Positions 1 through 7,981 of a stretch of DNA of 51,991 nucleotides are shown here, one piece after another. The stretch covers positions 1 through 51,991 of the forward strand of contig CAMYJI010000026.1 in assembly GCA_947258545.1 (NCBI GenBank). Direction: 5' to 3'. Every line of letters starts with the position of its first letter. The stretch's first letter is position 1. Made by a program: the position numbers and the translations under genes. The notes below the pieces were generated by a model. The model saw nothing but the letters and a program-made list of their open reading frames with translations, was not told the origin of the DNA and searched no databases. The stretch comes from an uncultured Ectothiorhodospiraceae bacterium. GTDB lineage: Bacteria > Pseudomonadota > Gammaproteobacteria > UBA9214.

Positions 1-138
1 GGTTGATTAGGACGATACGCGCGTAATTCATCGAGGCCAGAGGATTCAGAATTCCTCACCAACAGGCCGGATATATGAGAGCAATCCTGTCCCTGTCACT
101 GCCCAGGCAAAATCTTGCAAAACGGGAGGAGACCATAT
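1..138 (+). mobile_element. Probable right end of an insertion sequence (non-coding)
   Basis: No gene is recognisable here. Bases 124-136 read, on the minus strand, ATGGTCTCCTCCC, and exactly this 13-mer occurs in the opposite orientation at 51908-51920 just upstream of a strong ribosome binding site and start codon. Immediately after base 138 the sequence continues as the right part of an intergenic repeat (gggcaaagcgcag...) whose normal left edge (tgtaggttg) is missing. I infer that bases 1 to about 138 are the 3' non-coding end of an insertion sequence lying to the left. The short subterminal inverted repeat and the use of a repeat as target recall the IS110/IS1111 family, but no transposase is visible. 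Confidence 0.4.
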
Positions 139-220
139 ATGGGCAAAGCGCAGCGTGCCCAACACATAAGCCTGAGCGTTATGTTGGGTACGTCGCTTTC
201 GCTCCTTTACCCAACCTACA
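139..220. repeat. Intergenic palindromic repeat, family A, copy 1 (interrupted)
   Basis: Contains gggcaaagcgcagcgtgccc followed by aaca, a spacer, then atgttgggtacgtcgctttc and the end acccaacctaca. The same unit occurs at 1331-1411. Similar TGTAGGTTGGGCAAAGCG repeats are common between genes of many Gammaproteobacteria. The left edge is missing here, apparently replaced by the insertion-sequence end. Confidence 0.75.
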
Positions 221-224
221 AATA

Positions 225-1199
225 TCAATCACCCGGCTGCAACAACCAGATCCGCACGCTGGCATCGTCGCTGGTGGTGGCCAGGTAACGACCCTGCGGC
301 GAAACCGCCACTGCTGCGCCGCACAAATCATGCTTCTGGAAACGCCTTGTCACGGCGCCGCTGGCCGGATCGAGGAAATACACCGCGCTGTCGGTCTGGC
401 GGCTGATGCTGGCCAGGGCATCGCCACCCCCCGTAAACTGCAGTGAGCGGATAATGCCGTGATGTGCGGTCGGCAGGCTCGTGAGCGCGCCATCCTCCAG
501 GTTCCAGCGCAGCAGGCGGAACCAGGTCCCGCCGTATAAACGCCCGCCGTCCGGTGAGAACACCAGCGACCAGGCATCCATAGGTGGACGGGCCAGCGCC
601 TTGACCGCCCTGCCCTCATCCCAGACAAACACTGCACCGTCGCTGCCGCTGGAGGCATAGCGTAACGTTTGCGGATCCAGAGCCACGGCCTTTACGGCAC
701 CACGATGCTGCATGTGTGTTTCGAGCAGCCTGAAATCTGCCAGGCGCCACACCCGCACGCTGCCGTCGTCATGCCCGGTGACCACCCGGTCGTGTACCGC
801 GCTCGCCACCATGTGCATAACCGGCGCGGGGGTCTCTATCCTCCGGACCGGTTCGCCACCCAGCGTCCACTCTGACAACACGCCATCATAGCCCGCGGTC
901 AGGACGCGCCGGCCAGCGGCGATAAAGACCAGTCCGTTGACCGAGTCGTCGTGGGCGTGCCAGCGCGCGATTTGCTCGCCGTCCGGCATGCGCCACAATT
1001 GCACCGCCCCCTCCCAGCCGCCCGAAACCATGAGGTCGCCCGACTGGCTGAAGGCCACCACGCTGCCACCGCTGTGTGCCTGCTCATGGATGACGCTGGC
1101 CGGCTCGGTGACGTGTCGGGTCGAACACGCCGACAGCAGGCAAAGCGAGAGCAGCAGGGCCGTTCGACAGCAGCGGTTGAATAAGGGACAAGGCAACAT
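225..1199 (-). CDS. WD40 repeat lipoprotein
   Basis: Protein of 324 residues. The chosen ATG at 1199 gives a lipoprotein signal peptide: a basic/hydrophobic start and the lipobox LSAC with the lipidated cysteine near residue 25. The remainder is made of WD40 repeats, visible as recurring units ending in VQLW, SEWTL, VRVW, VFVWD and VRIW, so a beta-propeller in the cell envelope is expected; such propellers act as protein-binding platforms. The partner is unknown. Longer upstream starts in frame would put the N terminus inside a palindromic repeat and bury the lipobox, so they are rejected. There is no good Shine-Dalgarno site before 1199, but TATAAT (minus strand, 1210-1215) sits only about 10 bases upstream, so the message may be nearly leaderless. 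It stands alone between repeats; no operon partner. Confidence 0.8.
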   Translation of the reverse strand: MLPCPLFNRCCRTALLLSLCLLSACSTRHVTEPASVIHEQAHSGGSVVAFSQSGDLMVSGGWEGAVQLWRMPDGEQIARWHAHDDSVNGLVFIAAGRRVLTAGYDGVLSEWTLGGEPVRRIETPAPVMHMVASAVHDRVVTGHDDGSVRVWRLADFRLLETHMQHRGAVKAVALDPQTLRYASSGSDGAVFVWDEGRAVKALARPPMDAWSLVFSPDGGRLYGGTWFRLLRWNLEDGALTSLPTAHHGIIRSLQFTGGGDALASISRQTDSAVYFLDPASGAVTRRFQKHDLCGAAVAVSPQGRYLATTSDDASVRIWLLQPGD

Positions 1200-1224
1200 G
1201 TCGTGATGAATTATAGCGAAGTCT

Positions 1225-1326
1225 TGTAGGAGCGCCTCGAAGGCGCGATTCTGGAATAAATGAACCATATGATCGCGCCCGCGGGGCGCTCCTACAATGA
1301 ACCACAGCGTTGGACGCACCCCAAAG
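1225..1326. repeat. REP-like palindromic repeat, family B, copy 1
   Basis: The arms tgtaggagcgcc (1225) and ggcgctcctaca (ending 1296) can form a long hairpin. The 102-base unit, including its non-palindromic tail to 1326, is repeated almost exactly at 1525-1626, 300 bases further on. A third, diverged hairpin of the family is at 51748-51840. Confidence 0.85.
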
Positions 1327-1330
1327 CCGT

Positions 1331-1411
1331 GTATGTTGGGCAAAGCGCAGCGTGCCCAACACGGGCTCCGGCGTTATGTTGGGCACGTCGCTATCGCTTC
1401 TTTGCCTACAC
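1331..1411. repeat. Intergenic palindromic repeat, family A, copy 2
   Basis: Carries tgttgggcaaagcgcagcgt, then gcccaaca, a spacer, atgttgggcacgtcgctatc and tttgcctaca. It is the same family as 139-220 and shows what the uninterrupted sequence looks like on the left side. Confidence 0.75.
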
Positions 1412-1420
1412 AATTGAAAG

Positions 1421-1458
1421 CCCGTAGCCCGGATGAAACGCAGTGGAATCCGGGATTG
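1421..1458. repeat. Short intergenic repeat, family C
   Basis: Reads cgtagcccggatgaaacgca then gtggaatccgggatt. CCCGGAT/ATCCGGG arms form a hairpin. Elements of the form CGTAGCCCGGATG...GGAATCCGGG are scattered through many proteobacterial genomes; only one copy is seen in this window. Confidence 0.65.
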
Positions 1459-1524
1459 TAATACCCACCCTATCTACCAATGCGCCGTGGAATAGCCAGG
1501 GAAACACACAAGGATAACAACACC

Positions 1525-1626
1525 TGTAGGAGCGCCCCGCGGGCGCGATTCAGGAATAAATGAACCATATGATTGCGCCCGCGGGGCGCTCCTACAATGA
1601 ACCACAGCGTTGGACGCACCCCAAAG
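1525..1626. repeat. REP-like palindromic repeat, family B, copy 2
   Basis: Near-identical copy of 1225-1326, with arms tgtaggagcgcc and ggcgctcctaca (ending 1596) and the same tail ending ccaaag. The 476-base gap between the WD40 gene and the first porin holds only these repeats and a terminator. Confidence 0.85.
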
Positions 1627-1628
1627 AA

Positions 1629-1650
1629 AACGGGGCCCGAAGGCCCCGTT
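1629..1650 (-). terminator. Rho-independent terminator of porin 1
   Basis: Read on the minus strand, AACGGGGCC, a short loop and GGCCCCGTT are followed by TTTTCTTT. It lies 26 bases past the stop codon of the porin gene. Confidence 0.85.
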
Positions 1651-1675
1651 CCCGTGTCCGGATCAAAACCAGCGA

Positions 1676-2683
1676 TCAGAACTTGTGCTTCAGGCCCAGG
1701 CTGAACAGGTCAATCTCGCCAGTGACATTGGAGCCGTCAACCTTGCAGGCCGACAGATTCACGCCCGCGTCACTGTCACAATCCACCTGTGAGAAACCGG
1801 CATAGAGCTTGGTTCGCTTGCTCATGCTGTGCATGGCAGCCAGGGTCCAGGCGGTGTATTCACTGTTGGACAGGTCATCATGATCACCCTGCCCAAAACC
1901 GAGGTAGAGCATGCTGTTGCCCATGGTCGCCGTACCGGCAAGGTGCCAGATGTTGAGCTCGTCACTACCCTCTTCGAAGTTCTCGTACTGGCCCATGACA
2001 CCGAACATGCCCATGGAGTACTTGCCACCCAGCTTCCAGGCGTTCTCTTCAGAAGACCCGCTCTGGTTATTGTCCAGGTAATCGGCAAACACCAGGATGC
2101 CGCCGTTCTGATAGCTGCCACCGATGCCGAACGGATCTTCATCTTCACCAGTTTCATCACTGTCCAGGGTGTAATGCGCGACCGCCTTCAGACCGTTGAA
2201 GCTCGGGCTGTCATAGCGGAAGGTGTTGGTGGCACGACCTTCGAGCTCTTCACCCGCCTTGCTGTGGAAGCTGGACTGCAGACCGTGGTCACGACCCTGC
2301 AGGGCGGTGCGGTACAGCGGATCGATCATGGCGCCGTGGGACTTGTAGCCCGTGGAGATGGTGCCGACGCGGACCTGGCCGAAGTTGCCCTTCAGGCCCA
2401 GCCACTGGTCACGATCTGTGATGGCGCCCCTGTTACGATTCACGCTATCGAACTGGAAGTCCAGCTTGAAGATGGCCTTCAGGCCGTTGCCCAGGTTCTC
2501 GGAACCCTTGAAGCCGATGGAACAGGTGTTGCAGTTGAGGTTGATGTCGTCCGAACCGCCATCGACATCAATGGCATCGATACTGGTATCGATGTGACCG
2601 AAGATCGCCGCATCTGCCAGCACGGCACCCGTGCCGCTCGCCAGGATGAGGCCGATCATCAGGGATAAGAATCTGGTTTTCAT
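1676..2683 (-). CDS. Outer membrane porin, Gram-negative type (paralogue 1)
   Basis: Protein of 335 residues with a signal peptide (start MKTRFLSLMIG, cleavage near VLADA). The body has the hallmarks of trimeric general porins: GFKGSENLGNGLKAIFKLDF, DRDQWLGLKGNFGQVRVG, a final beta strand ending in LKHKF with terminal phenylalanine, and acidic loops. It should form a 16-stranded beta-barrel letting small solutes cross the outer membrane. The ATG at 2683 was chosen because it starts the signal peptide and has GGGAG upstream; a longer frame exists but adds a non-secretory N terminus. A CNTC motif just before GFKG is unusual for porins. It is a close paralogue of the next gene upstream on the same strand (2889-3929); each has its own terminator, so they are probably separate transcripts. 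Substrate is unknown. Confidence 0.9.
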   Translation of the reverse strand: MKTRFLSLMIGLILASGTGAVLADAAIFGHIDTSIDAIDVDGGSDDINLNCNTCSIGFKGSENLGNGLKAIFKLDFQFDSVNRNRGAITDRDQWLGLKGNFGQVRVGTISTGYKSHGAMIDPLYRTALQGRDHGLQSSFHSKAGEELEGRATNTFRYDSPSFNGLKAVAHYTLDSDETGEDEDPFGIGGSYQNGGILVFADYLDNNQSGSSEENAWKLGGKYSMGMFGVMGQYENFEEGSDELNIWHLAGTATMGNSMLYLGFGQGDHDDLSNSEYTAWTLAAMHSMSKRTKLYAGFSQVDCDSDAGVNLSACKVDGSNVTGEIDLFSLGLKHKF

Positions 2684-2838
2684 GCTCTTTTTCTCCCGTG
2701 TTGCACCCCGGCGCGCACGCCCGTGGTATTGGGATGTTGGATCCGAATGCTTGAGTCGGATCTTCTCAAAATTCAGACTATGCATACATAGGACAGATTG
2801 TAGCGCAAATTCCAGCGCCTGGCCGTCTATGAAAAAGG

Positions 2839-2865
2839 AAAACGGGGCCGTGAAGACCCCGTTTT
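2839..2865 (-). terminator. Rho-independent terminator of porin 2
   Basis: On the minus strand AAAACGGGG, loop, CCCCGTTTT, then CCTTTTTC. It is 24 bases after the stop of the second porin. Confidence 0.85.
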
Positions 2866-2888
2866 CCCGTTCCCATCAGTGCATCCGA

Positions 2889-3929
2889 TCAGAACTTGTG
2901 CTTCAGGCCGACACCGAAGGTGTCCACCTCGAAGTTGCTGGTGCTGGCGCTGGTGCCTGACCCGGAGGTCGAATCGGCATCGAAGTTGTTGTAGCCGGCA
3001 TAGGCCATGGTGCGCTTGCTCAGCTTGTGGGTACCGGCGATGGTAAAGGCGTCGTAATCGTCCGAGAACCCGCTGCCGCTCTCTTCACCCTGGCCGTAGC
3101 CCAGGTAGATCATGTTGTTGCCCATGGTGAAGGAACCGGCAATGTGCCAGACCTCTAAGTCGATCGTGGAGCTGCCGAAGGTCTCCTCGGCCTCTTCGTA
3201 CTGGCCCATCACGGCAAACTGGTCCATGCCGAACTTGCCGCCGATCTTCCAGGCGGTGAACTCGCCATCCGGGTCGGAAGAGCCCTGGTTGTTGTCCATG
3301 TAGTCGGCGAACACCAGCAGGCCGCCGTTGTTGTAGCTGGCGCCGATACCGAACGGATCCTCGTCCTCGCCGTCACCCTCGTCGCTGTCCAGGGTGTAGT
3401 GGGCCACCACCTTGAAGCCGTTGAAGCTCGGGCTGTCGTAGCGGATGGTGTGCTCGGCACGGCCATGGAGTTCCTCGCCGGCACCGCTGTGCAGGGAGGA
3501 CTGCAGCCCGTGGTCACGACCCTGGAAGGCGGTGCGATACAACGGGTCGATCTTGGCGCCGTGGGATTTGTAGCCCGTAGAAATGGTGCCGATACGCACC
3601 TGGCCGAAGTTGCCCTTCATGCCCAGCCACTGGTCACGGTCGGTAATGGCGCCACGGTTGCGGTTGTTCATGTCGAACTGGAAGTCCAACTTGAAGATCG
3701 CCTTCAGACCATTGCCCAGGTCCTCGGAACCCTTGAAGCCGATGGAGCAGGTGGTGCACTTCAGGTTGAGGTCATCCTCGCTTGTGGATGAACCACCGGA
3801 AGAGGCTTCCTCGTCAACGCTCAGAAGCGACTGGTCGAGATGACCAAAGACCTGCACGTCCGCCTGCGCAGCGGCCATGCCGCCGGCCAGGACAACGCCG
3901 ATCATTGCTGGTAAAAGTTTAGCTTTCAT
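2889..3929 (-). CDS. Outer membrane porin, Gram-negative type (paralogue 2)
   Basis: Protein of 346 residues with a signal peptide (start MKAKLLPAMIG, cleavage near AAAQA). Porin features are GFKGSEDLGNGLKAIFKLDF, DRDQWLGMKGNFGQVRIG, VVAHYTLDSDEG and the terminal strand ending GLKHKF. It matches the neighbouring porin (1676-2683) along its whole length, differing mainly in surface loops, so the pair arose by tandem duplication. A CTTC motif replaces the usual residues before GFKG. The start at 3929 has AAGGGG seven bases upstream. A 580-base upstream region containing two palindromes built on CCACA/TGTGG suggests separate regulation from its neighbour. Substrate is not predictable. Confidence 0.9.
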   Translation of the reverse strand: MKAKLLPAMIGVVLAGGMAAAQADVQVFGHLDQSLLSVDEEASSGGSSTSEDDLNLKCTTCSIGFKGSEDLGNGLKAIFKLDFQFDMNNRNRGAITDRDQWLGMKGNFGQVRIGTISTGYKSHGAKIDPLYRTAFQGRDHGLQSSLHSGAGEELHGRAEHTIRYDSPSFNGFKVVAHYTLDSDEGDGEDEDPFGIGASYNNGGLLVFADYMDNNQGSSDPDGEFTAWKIGGKFGMDQFAVMGQYEEAEETFGSSTIDLEVWHIAGSFTMGNNMIYLGYGQGEESGSGFSDDYDAFTIAGTHKLSKRTMAYAGYNNFDADSTSGSGTSASTSNFEVDTFGVGLKHKF

Positions 3930-4355
3930 GATTTTCCCCTTAACACAGTTAAGAAATTTAAGTGAATAAAAATTCATTCAGTCATTGCACAATGTGAAGT
4001 TTACAACACCACGACAGAAATGCAACAACTTTTTTCAAAAAAACCACATTGTGGTTTTTGTGTCAATTTAGCAACAATAATTGCCATGCCGGGATTTGTG
4101 GAAAACCACAAGAATGGAATTTATTTATAAGATAAACAGTTGGTTATAACTAGATGTGGTGGGCGTGCCCAGGGGAGTCCGGCGCCGGCACTCCTTGTCC
4201 CAATCGACTCAATCCCCTGGTTGAGGCCTTGATCCAGCCCAAGTAGCGACGCGATCGCAAACGCCGACTTATATATATAGGCGTGGCCGCAACACCGGCC
4301 TGATGACCCCTGATCCCGCCATTCAACAGGCCGATTCGAAAAGTTTCAAATCTGC
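3930..4355. other. Long AT-rich intergenic region upstream of porin 2
   Basis: No gene is seen. It holds the porin promoter region, two palindromes (4040-4058 and 4096-4111), a GC-rich hairpin ggagtccggcgccggcactc (4175-4194) and an alternating stretch tatatatata near 4271-4280. Confidence 0.6.
4040..4111. promoter_or_regulatory. Two palindromic operator-like sites before porin 2
   Basis: AAAACCACA-T-TGTGGTTTT at 4040-4058 and TTGTGG-AAAA-CCACAA at 4096-4111 share the same half-site in opposite order. They lie 110-180 bases upstream of the porin 2 start and could bind a dimeric regulator. The regulator is unknown. Confidence 0.4.
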
Positions 4356-4369
4356 TTGACCTGCATCAA
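4356..4369 (+). promoter_or_regulatory. FNR-type box upstream of the sulfur reductase operon
   Basis: TTGAC-CTGC-ATCAA differs by one base from the FNR consensus TTGAT-N4-ATCAA. TATATT motifs at 4410-4415 and 4416-4421 would serve as the -10 element, placing the box about 60 bases upstream of transcription start, the classical class I activator position. This suggests anaerobic induction of the following five genes. Confidence 0.6.
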
Positions 4370-4509
4370 GCAAACCGCGAGATCCCCTTCACAGGATCGG
4401 CGGTTGGTCTATATTTATATTAGTGTGTTAGCAATTTTCAACATGCTAATAAAGTAATTCAATCGCTCCATAAACCCAGGCAGGGACGCCCCGAACCAGG
4501 AGGTACCCC

Positions 4510-4923
4510 ATGAGGTCGTCCAAGCCGTTCCTTGCCGGGCTCACCCTTGCCGCCCTGCTGTTCTCCGTCGTCGGCGACGCCTTTGCCGCCGACGTGAAGG
4601 CCAACAAGAAACGCGGCCAGGTCTATTTCCGTATGGTCTGCACCGCCTGCCACGTCGATATGTCGGGGACCACCATCCCCCCCGCCGGCCGCACCATGGC
4701 CGAGTGGCGCGCCTATCTGGACGCGGATAAACACGATGTCTCCGGCAAGACCAATCCCTCGGTGCGCTACTACCTAAGCCAGGCCTACCGCGAGAGCATC
4801 AAGGACCAGAACAAGGCGGCGAAGAAATTCCTCACCTTGTCTGACGAGCAGCTTTATGCCGACATCTACCAGTTTGCCGTGACCGGTGCCAAGGATTCCG
4901 ATACACCGGCCACCTGCAACTAG
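4510..4923 (+). CDS. Periplasmic single-haem c-type cytochrome
   Basis: Protein of 137 residues. Residues 1-26 are a signal peptide ending AFA, and CTACH (44-48) is one haem c attachment site. The rest is not a textbook class I cytochrome c; it has no other Cys-X2-Cys-His and only one further cysteine at the C terminus. AGGAGG lies a few bases before the ATG. The gene is the first of an operon with a molybdopterin oxidoreductase, 41 bases ahead of the catalytic subunit gene, so it is probably an electron-transfer partner of that enzyme in the periplasm. I do not recognise a named family for it. Confidence 0.8.
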   Translation: MRSSKPFLAGLTLAALLFSVVGDAFAADVKANKKRGQVYFRMVCTACHVDMSGTTIPPAGRTMAEWRAYLDADKHDVSGKTNPSVRYYLSQAYRESIKDQNKAAKKFLTLSDEQLYADIYQFAVTGAKDSDTPATCN

Positions 4924-4964
4924 TGCCATGGCACACATGACTCAGCGGAGATAAGGAGTCCGTC

Positions 4965-7205
4965 ATGAAACCCGATCCAGGCAAACAGGAAACCCCGACC
5001 GGCCTGAGCCGGCGCGGTTTTCTGACACTGTGCGCGGGCACCGGTGCGGGCGCGGCCATGCCGTGGCGCGCGTTCCAGGCGGCCAGCAGGGAGCCGAAGG
5101 TACCGGCCCATTCATGGTCGCGCGGCGAGGTGATCCCGTCGACCTGCAACATGTGCGTAAACCGTTGCGGCATCAAGTGCCATGTAGTGGATGGCGTGCT
5201 GGAAAAGATCGATGGCGACATCCGCAACCCCAAGACGGCCGGCGGCACCTGTGCCAAGGGCCAGGCCGGGGTGATGGCGCTGTACGACCCAGACCGCATT
5301 ACCCATCCCCTGATCCGGGTGGGCGAACGCGGTGAAGGCAAGTGGCGGCGTGCCTCCTGGGAGGAGGCCTTCGACTACACGGCCGACAAGATCGACAAGA
5401 TCATCGGGAAGTACGGCCCCGAGGGCCTGTTGTTCTCGTCCTGCACCGACCTGACCGAGGTATTCTTCATCAAGTTCGGCAAGTACCTCGGCACTCCGAA
5501 TTTCGCGCGCCATGCAACCCTGTGCCTGGCATCACGCAATGCCGGTTATTTCGCGACCATGGGCGGCGTCCCCGACGCCGACCTCGCCAACGCGGAATAC
5601 ATCCTGATGTTCGGTGCGAACCGGATGGAGGCATTCGAACTGCCGCACAACCGCGACCTGATCGCCGGGCTGCAAAACGGCGCCAAACTGGTGGTCGTCG
5701 ACCCGCGCATGACGGTCACCGCCTCCAAGGGCGAGTGGCTGCCCATCCGGCCGCGTACCGATATGGCACTGACGCTGGCGCTGATGCACGTCCTGATCAA
5801 GGAGGATCTCTATGACAAGGATTTCGTTGCCAGCGTCACCACCGGCTTCGATGAGCTCAAGACCCATGTCACACAGCACACCCCCGAGTGGGCGCAGCAG
5901 GAAACCGGGATCCCGGCCCGCACCATCGTCAAGATGGCACGCGAAATGGCGGCAGCGGCACCAGCGGTCGTGGTCTACCCGGGACGCCGCAGTTCCTGGT
6001 ACACCAACGACGCCCAGTTCCGCCGCACCCTGCCGATGCTGATGGCGCTGCTCGGCGCCTTCGATACCCGTGGGGCAAGCTTCTTCAACGCCGGCAAGGT
6101 GAAGCTCGCCAGCTTCGACTGGGAGCTGGAACCGGTCGAGGTGGCGCCGCGCTTCGACGGCTTTGACGAAGAAAATTTTCCGCTGGCACACCACGAAGAC
6201 GGCGGTTACATCAATCTGCGCGACACTATCCTGAACGGCACCGGTAAAAATCCGGTCAAGGGCTGGATGCTTTACAAGCAGAACACGCTGGCCTCCGTCG
6301 CCGACAGCGCCAAGACATTGAGGATGATGGAGACTATGGATTTTATTTGCGCGATTGATGTTCAACCGTCGCAAACGGCCTGGATGGCTGACATCATCCT
6401 CCCCGAAACCATCTATCTGGAACGCCTCGATCCACTGTGGACGCCAGCGGGCACGAGCAAGTACGTCGGCATCCGCCAACCCGTGGTGAAACCGCAGGGT
6501 GAGGCAAAGACCCTGCTGGAGATCCTCCAGGGCCTCGGCACCGCGCTCGACAAGCGGCGCGATTTCGAGACGCCGTTCAGCGAGGTATTCAATTTCACCA
6601 TAGAAGACTATATCGATGCCCAGCTGAAGAAACTGCCGGTCGACCGCGCCACCCTGATGAAGGACGGCATATGGGTCCCGCCGGGACAGGGCCTGAAACT
6701 CGGCGAGTATCGCAACGGTAACAAGAAGTTCAAGACGCCCTCGGGCAAGATCGAGTTCGTGTCGGAACGCTTCCGCCGCAACGACTACGACCCGCTACCG
6801 ATCTATGAACCGGTGGTCGAGGAGCAGGGCAAGCAACGCCTGGTGACAGGACGCTTTGCCTTGTTCACCCACGCCTCCAACCAGAACAATGTCTGGCTGA
6901 ATGCCATTCACCCGGAAAACGAGGTCTGGATGAATCCCGATCTGGCCGATGAGAAGGGCATCGAGGATGGTGAATACGTGAAGGTGCGCAGCCGGGTGGG
7001 TGAAGTACGCATCAAGGCCTATGTGACACCACGCATCCGCAAGGACACGGTGTTCATTACCCACGGCTTCGGCACCAACTCGTCCGGACAGACCACCCTG
7101 TACGGCAAGGGCGGCGCCGACCAGGCGCTGATGGAAGACAAGGCGGATACGATCTCCAACAATCAGGCGCTGCACGAGACCTTCGTCGAGATTGTGAAAC
7201 TGTAA
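4965..7205 (+). CDS. Periplasmic molybdopterin oxidoreductase, polysulfide/thiosulfate reductase type, catalytic subunit
   Basis: Protein of 746 residues, the size of PsrA/PhsA rather than the roughly 1000-residue tetrathionate reductase TtrA. A Tat signal is present (SRRGFL at 15-20), so the folded enzyme is exported. C61, C64, C68 and C96 form the N-terminal [4Fe-4S] site. Cysteine 187 in ATLCLAS is the likely molybdenum ligand, as in the PsrA/PhsA branch of the DMSO reductase superfamily. Later segments (NAEYILMFGANRMEAF, VVVDPRMTVTASKGEW, MNPDLADEKGIEDGEYVKV) are standard cofactor-binding and C-terminal domains. Start supported by AAGGAG. It should pass electrons to or from a sulfur compound via the ferredoxin and NrfD-type subunits encoded next. 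The exact substrate (polysulfide, thiosulfate, or an arsenic or selenium oxyanion) cannot be read from sequence; the adjacent sulfur transporter favours a sulfur compound. Confidence 0.88.
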   Translation: MKPDPGKQETPTGLSRRGFLTLCAGTGAGAAMPWRAFQAASREPKVPAHSWSRGEVIPSTCNMCVNRCGIKCHVVDGVLEKIDGDIRNPKTAGGTCAKGQAGVMALYDPDRITHPLIRVGERGEGKWRRASWEEAFDYTADKIDKIIGKYGPEGLLFSSCTDLTEVFFIKFGKYLGTPNFARHATLCLASRNAGYFATMGGVPDADLANAEYILMFGANRMEAFELPHNRDLIAGLQNGAKLVVVDPRMTVTASKGEWLPIRPRTDMALTLALMHVLIKEDLYDKDFVASVTTGFDELKTHVTQHTPEWAQQETGIPARTIVKMAREMAAAAPAVVVYPGRRSSWYTNDAQFRRTLPMLMALLGAFDTRGASFFNAGKVKLASFDWELEPVEVAPRFDGFDEENFPLAHHEDGGYINLRDTILNGTGKNPVKGWMLYKQNTLASVADSAKTLRMMETMDFICAIDVQPSQTAWMADIILPETIYLERLDPLWTPAGTSKYVGIRQPVVKPQGEAKTLLEILQGLGTALDKRRDFETPFSEVFNFTIEDYIDAQLKKLPVDRATLMKDGIWVPPGQGLKLGEYRNGNKKFKTPSGKIEFVSERFRRNDYDPLPIYEPVVEEQGKQRLVTGRFALFTHASNQNNVWLNAIHPENEVWMNPDLADEKGIEDGEYVKVRSRVGEVRIKAYVTPRIRKDTVFITHGFGTNSSGQTTLYGKGGADQALMEDKADTISNNQALHETFVEIVKL

Positions 7206-7223
7206 CACAGTGAGGATACGGCG

Positions 7224-7976
7224 ATGACCAACACCGCAATCAAGCAAAAGCAGGGCCGCCGGGACTTCCTGAAAGGCGTGGGTGCCGCATCTGCCGCCGT
7301 TGCCGGGGCAACCACGCTGCCGGGCAAGGCACTGGCAACCGTGGGCGAGCAAAAGCCCCGCTACGGCATGCTGATCGACACCCGCAAGTGTGTCGGCTGC
7401 CATGCCTGCAGCGTGTCCTGCCGCAGCGAGAACAACGTACCCATGGGCAAGCACCGCTCCTGGGTGGAGTACATCGAAAAGGGCACCTTCCCCGATGTAT
7501 CACTGAATTTCCTGCCACGGCTCTGCAACCAGTGTTCGGAGCCGCAGTGCGTGTCGGTTTGCCCCACGAACGCGACCTATATACGCGACGACGGCATCAT
7601 CGTAGTGGACCCGGACATCTGCATTGGCTGCAAATATTGCATCCATGCCTGCCCCTACGATGCGCGTTTCCTCAATCCCGAAACAGGCGCCGCCGACAAG
7701 TGTGACTTCTGCGTCGACCGCCTGGCACAGGGCATGGAACCGGCCTGCGTGGCCTCCTGTTTCAACAAGGCACGCATCTTTGGTGACCTGAACGATCCTG
7801 ATAGCGGCATCTCGCGCCTGATAGCGAGTAACGCCGTCTCCGTCCTGCGCCCCGAGATGGGCACCCAACCGAACGTGTTCTACATCGGCATTGACTATAT
7901 GGACGAACACGACATCCGCTTCCCGAAACAATACATCCGCGTCACCACGCATCGCGACGGGAATGTAAGGAGGTAA
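7224..7976 (+). CDS. Iron-sulfur subunit with four [4Fe-4S] clusters (PsrB/TtrB type)
   Basis: Protein of 250 residues. It has its own twin-arginine signal (GRRDFLKG at 11-18), as TtrB does, unlike classical PsrB which travels with its partner. Four cysteine groups are visible: CVGCHACSVSC, LCNQCSEPQCVSVCP, CIGCKYCIHACP and CDFCVDRLAQGMEPACVASC, giving four cubane clusters that wire the catalytic subunit to the membrane subunit. It begins 18 bases after the catalytic gene, and its TAA stop overlaps the ATG at 7976 by one base, although the next gene probably starts at 7982. Role in electron transfer is confident; substrate of the complex is not. Confidence 0.9.
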   Translation: MTNTAIKQKQGRRDFLKGVGAASAAVAGATTLPGKALATVGEQKPRYGMLIDTRKCVGCHACSVSCRSENNVPMGKHRSWVEYIEKGTFPDVSLNFLPRLCNQCSEPQCVSVCPTNATYIRDDGIIVVDPDICIGCKYCIHACPYDARFLNPETGAADKCDFCVDRLAQGMEPACVASCFNKARIFGDLNDPDSGISRLIASNAVSVLRPEMGTQPNVFYIGIDYMDEHDIRFPKQYIRVTTHRDGNVRR

Positions 7977-7981
7977 TGGCC

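Noticed and set aside
46..228. A 60-codon minus-strand frame at the left edge
   Set aside because: It crosses the insertion-sequence end and the repeat; nothing protein-like is seen.
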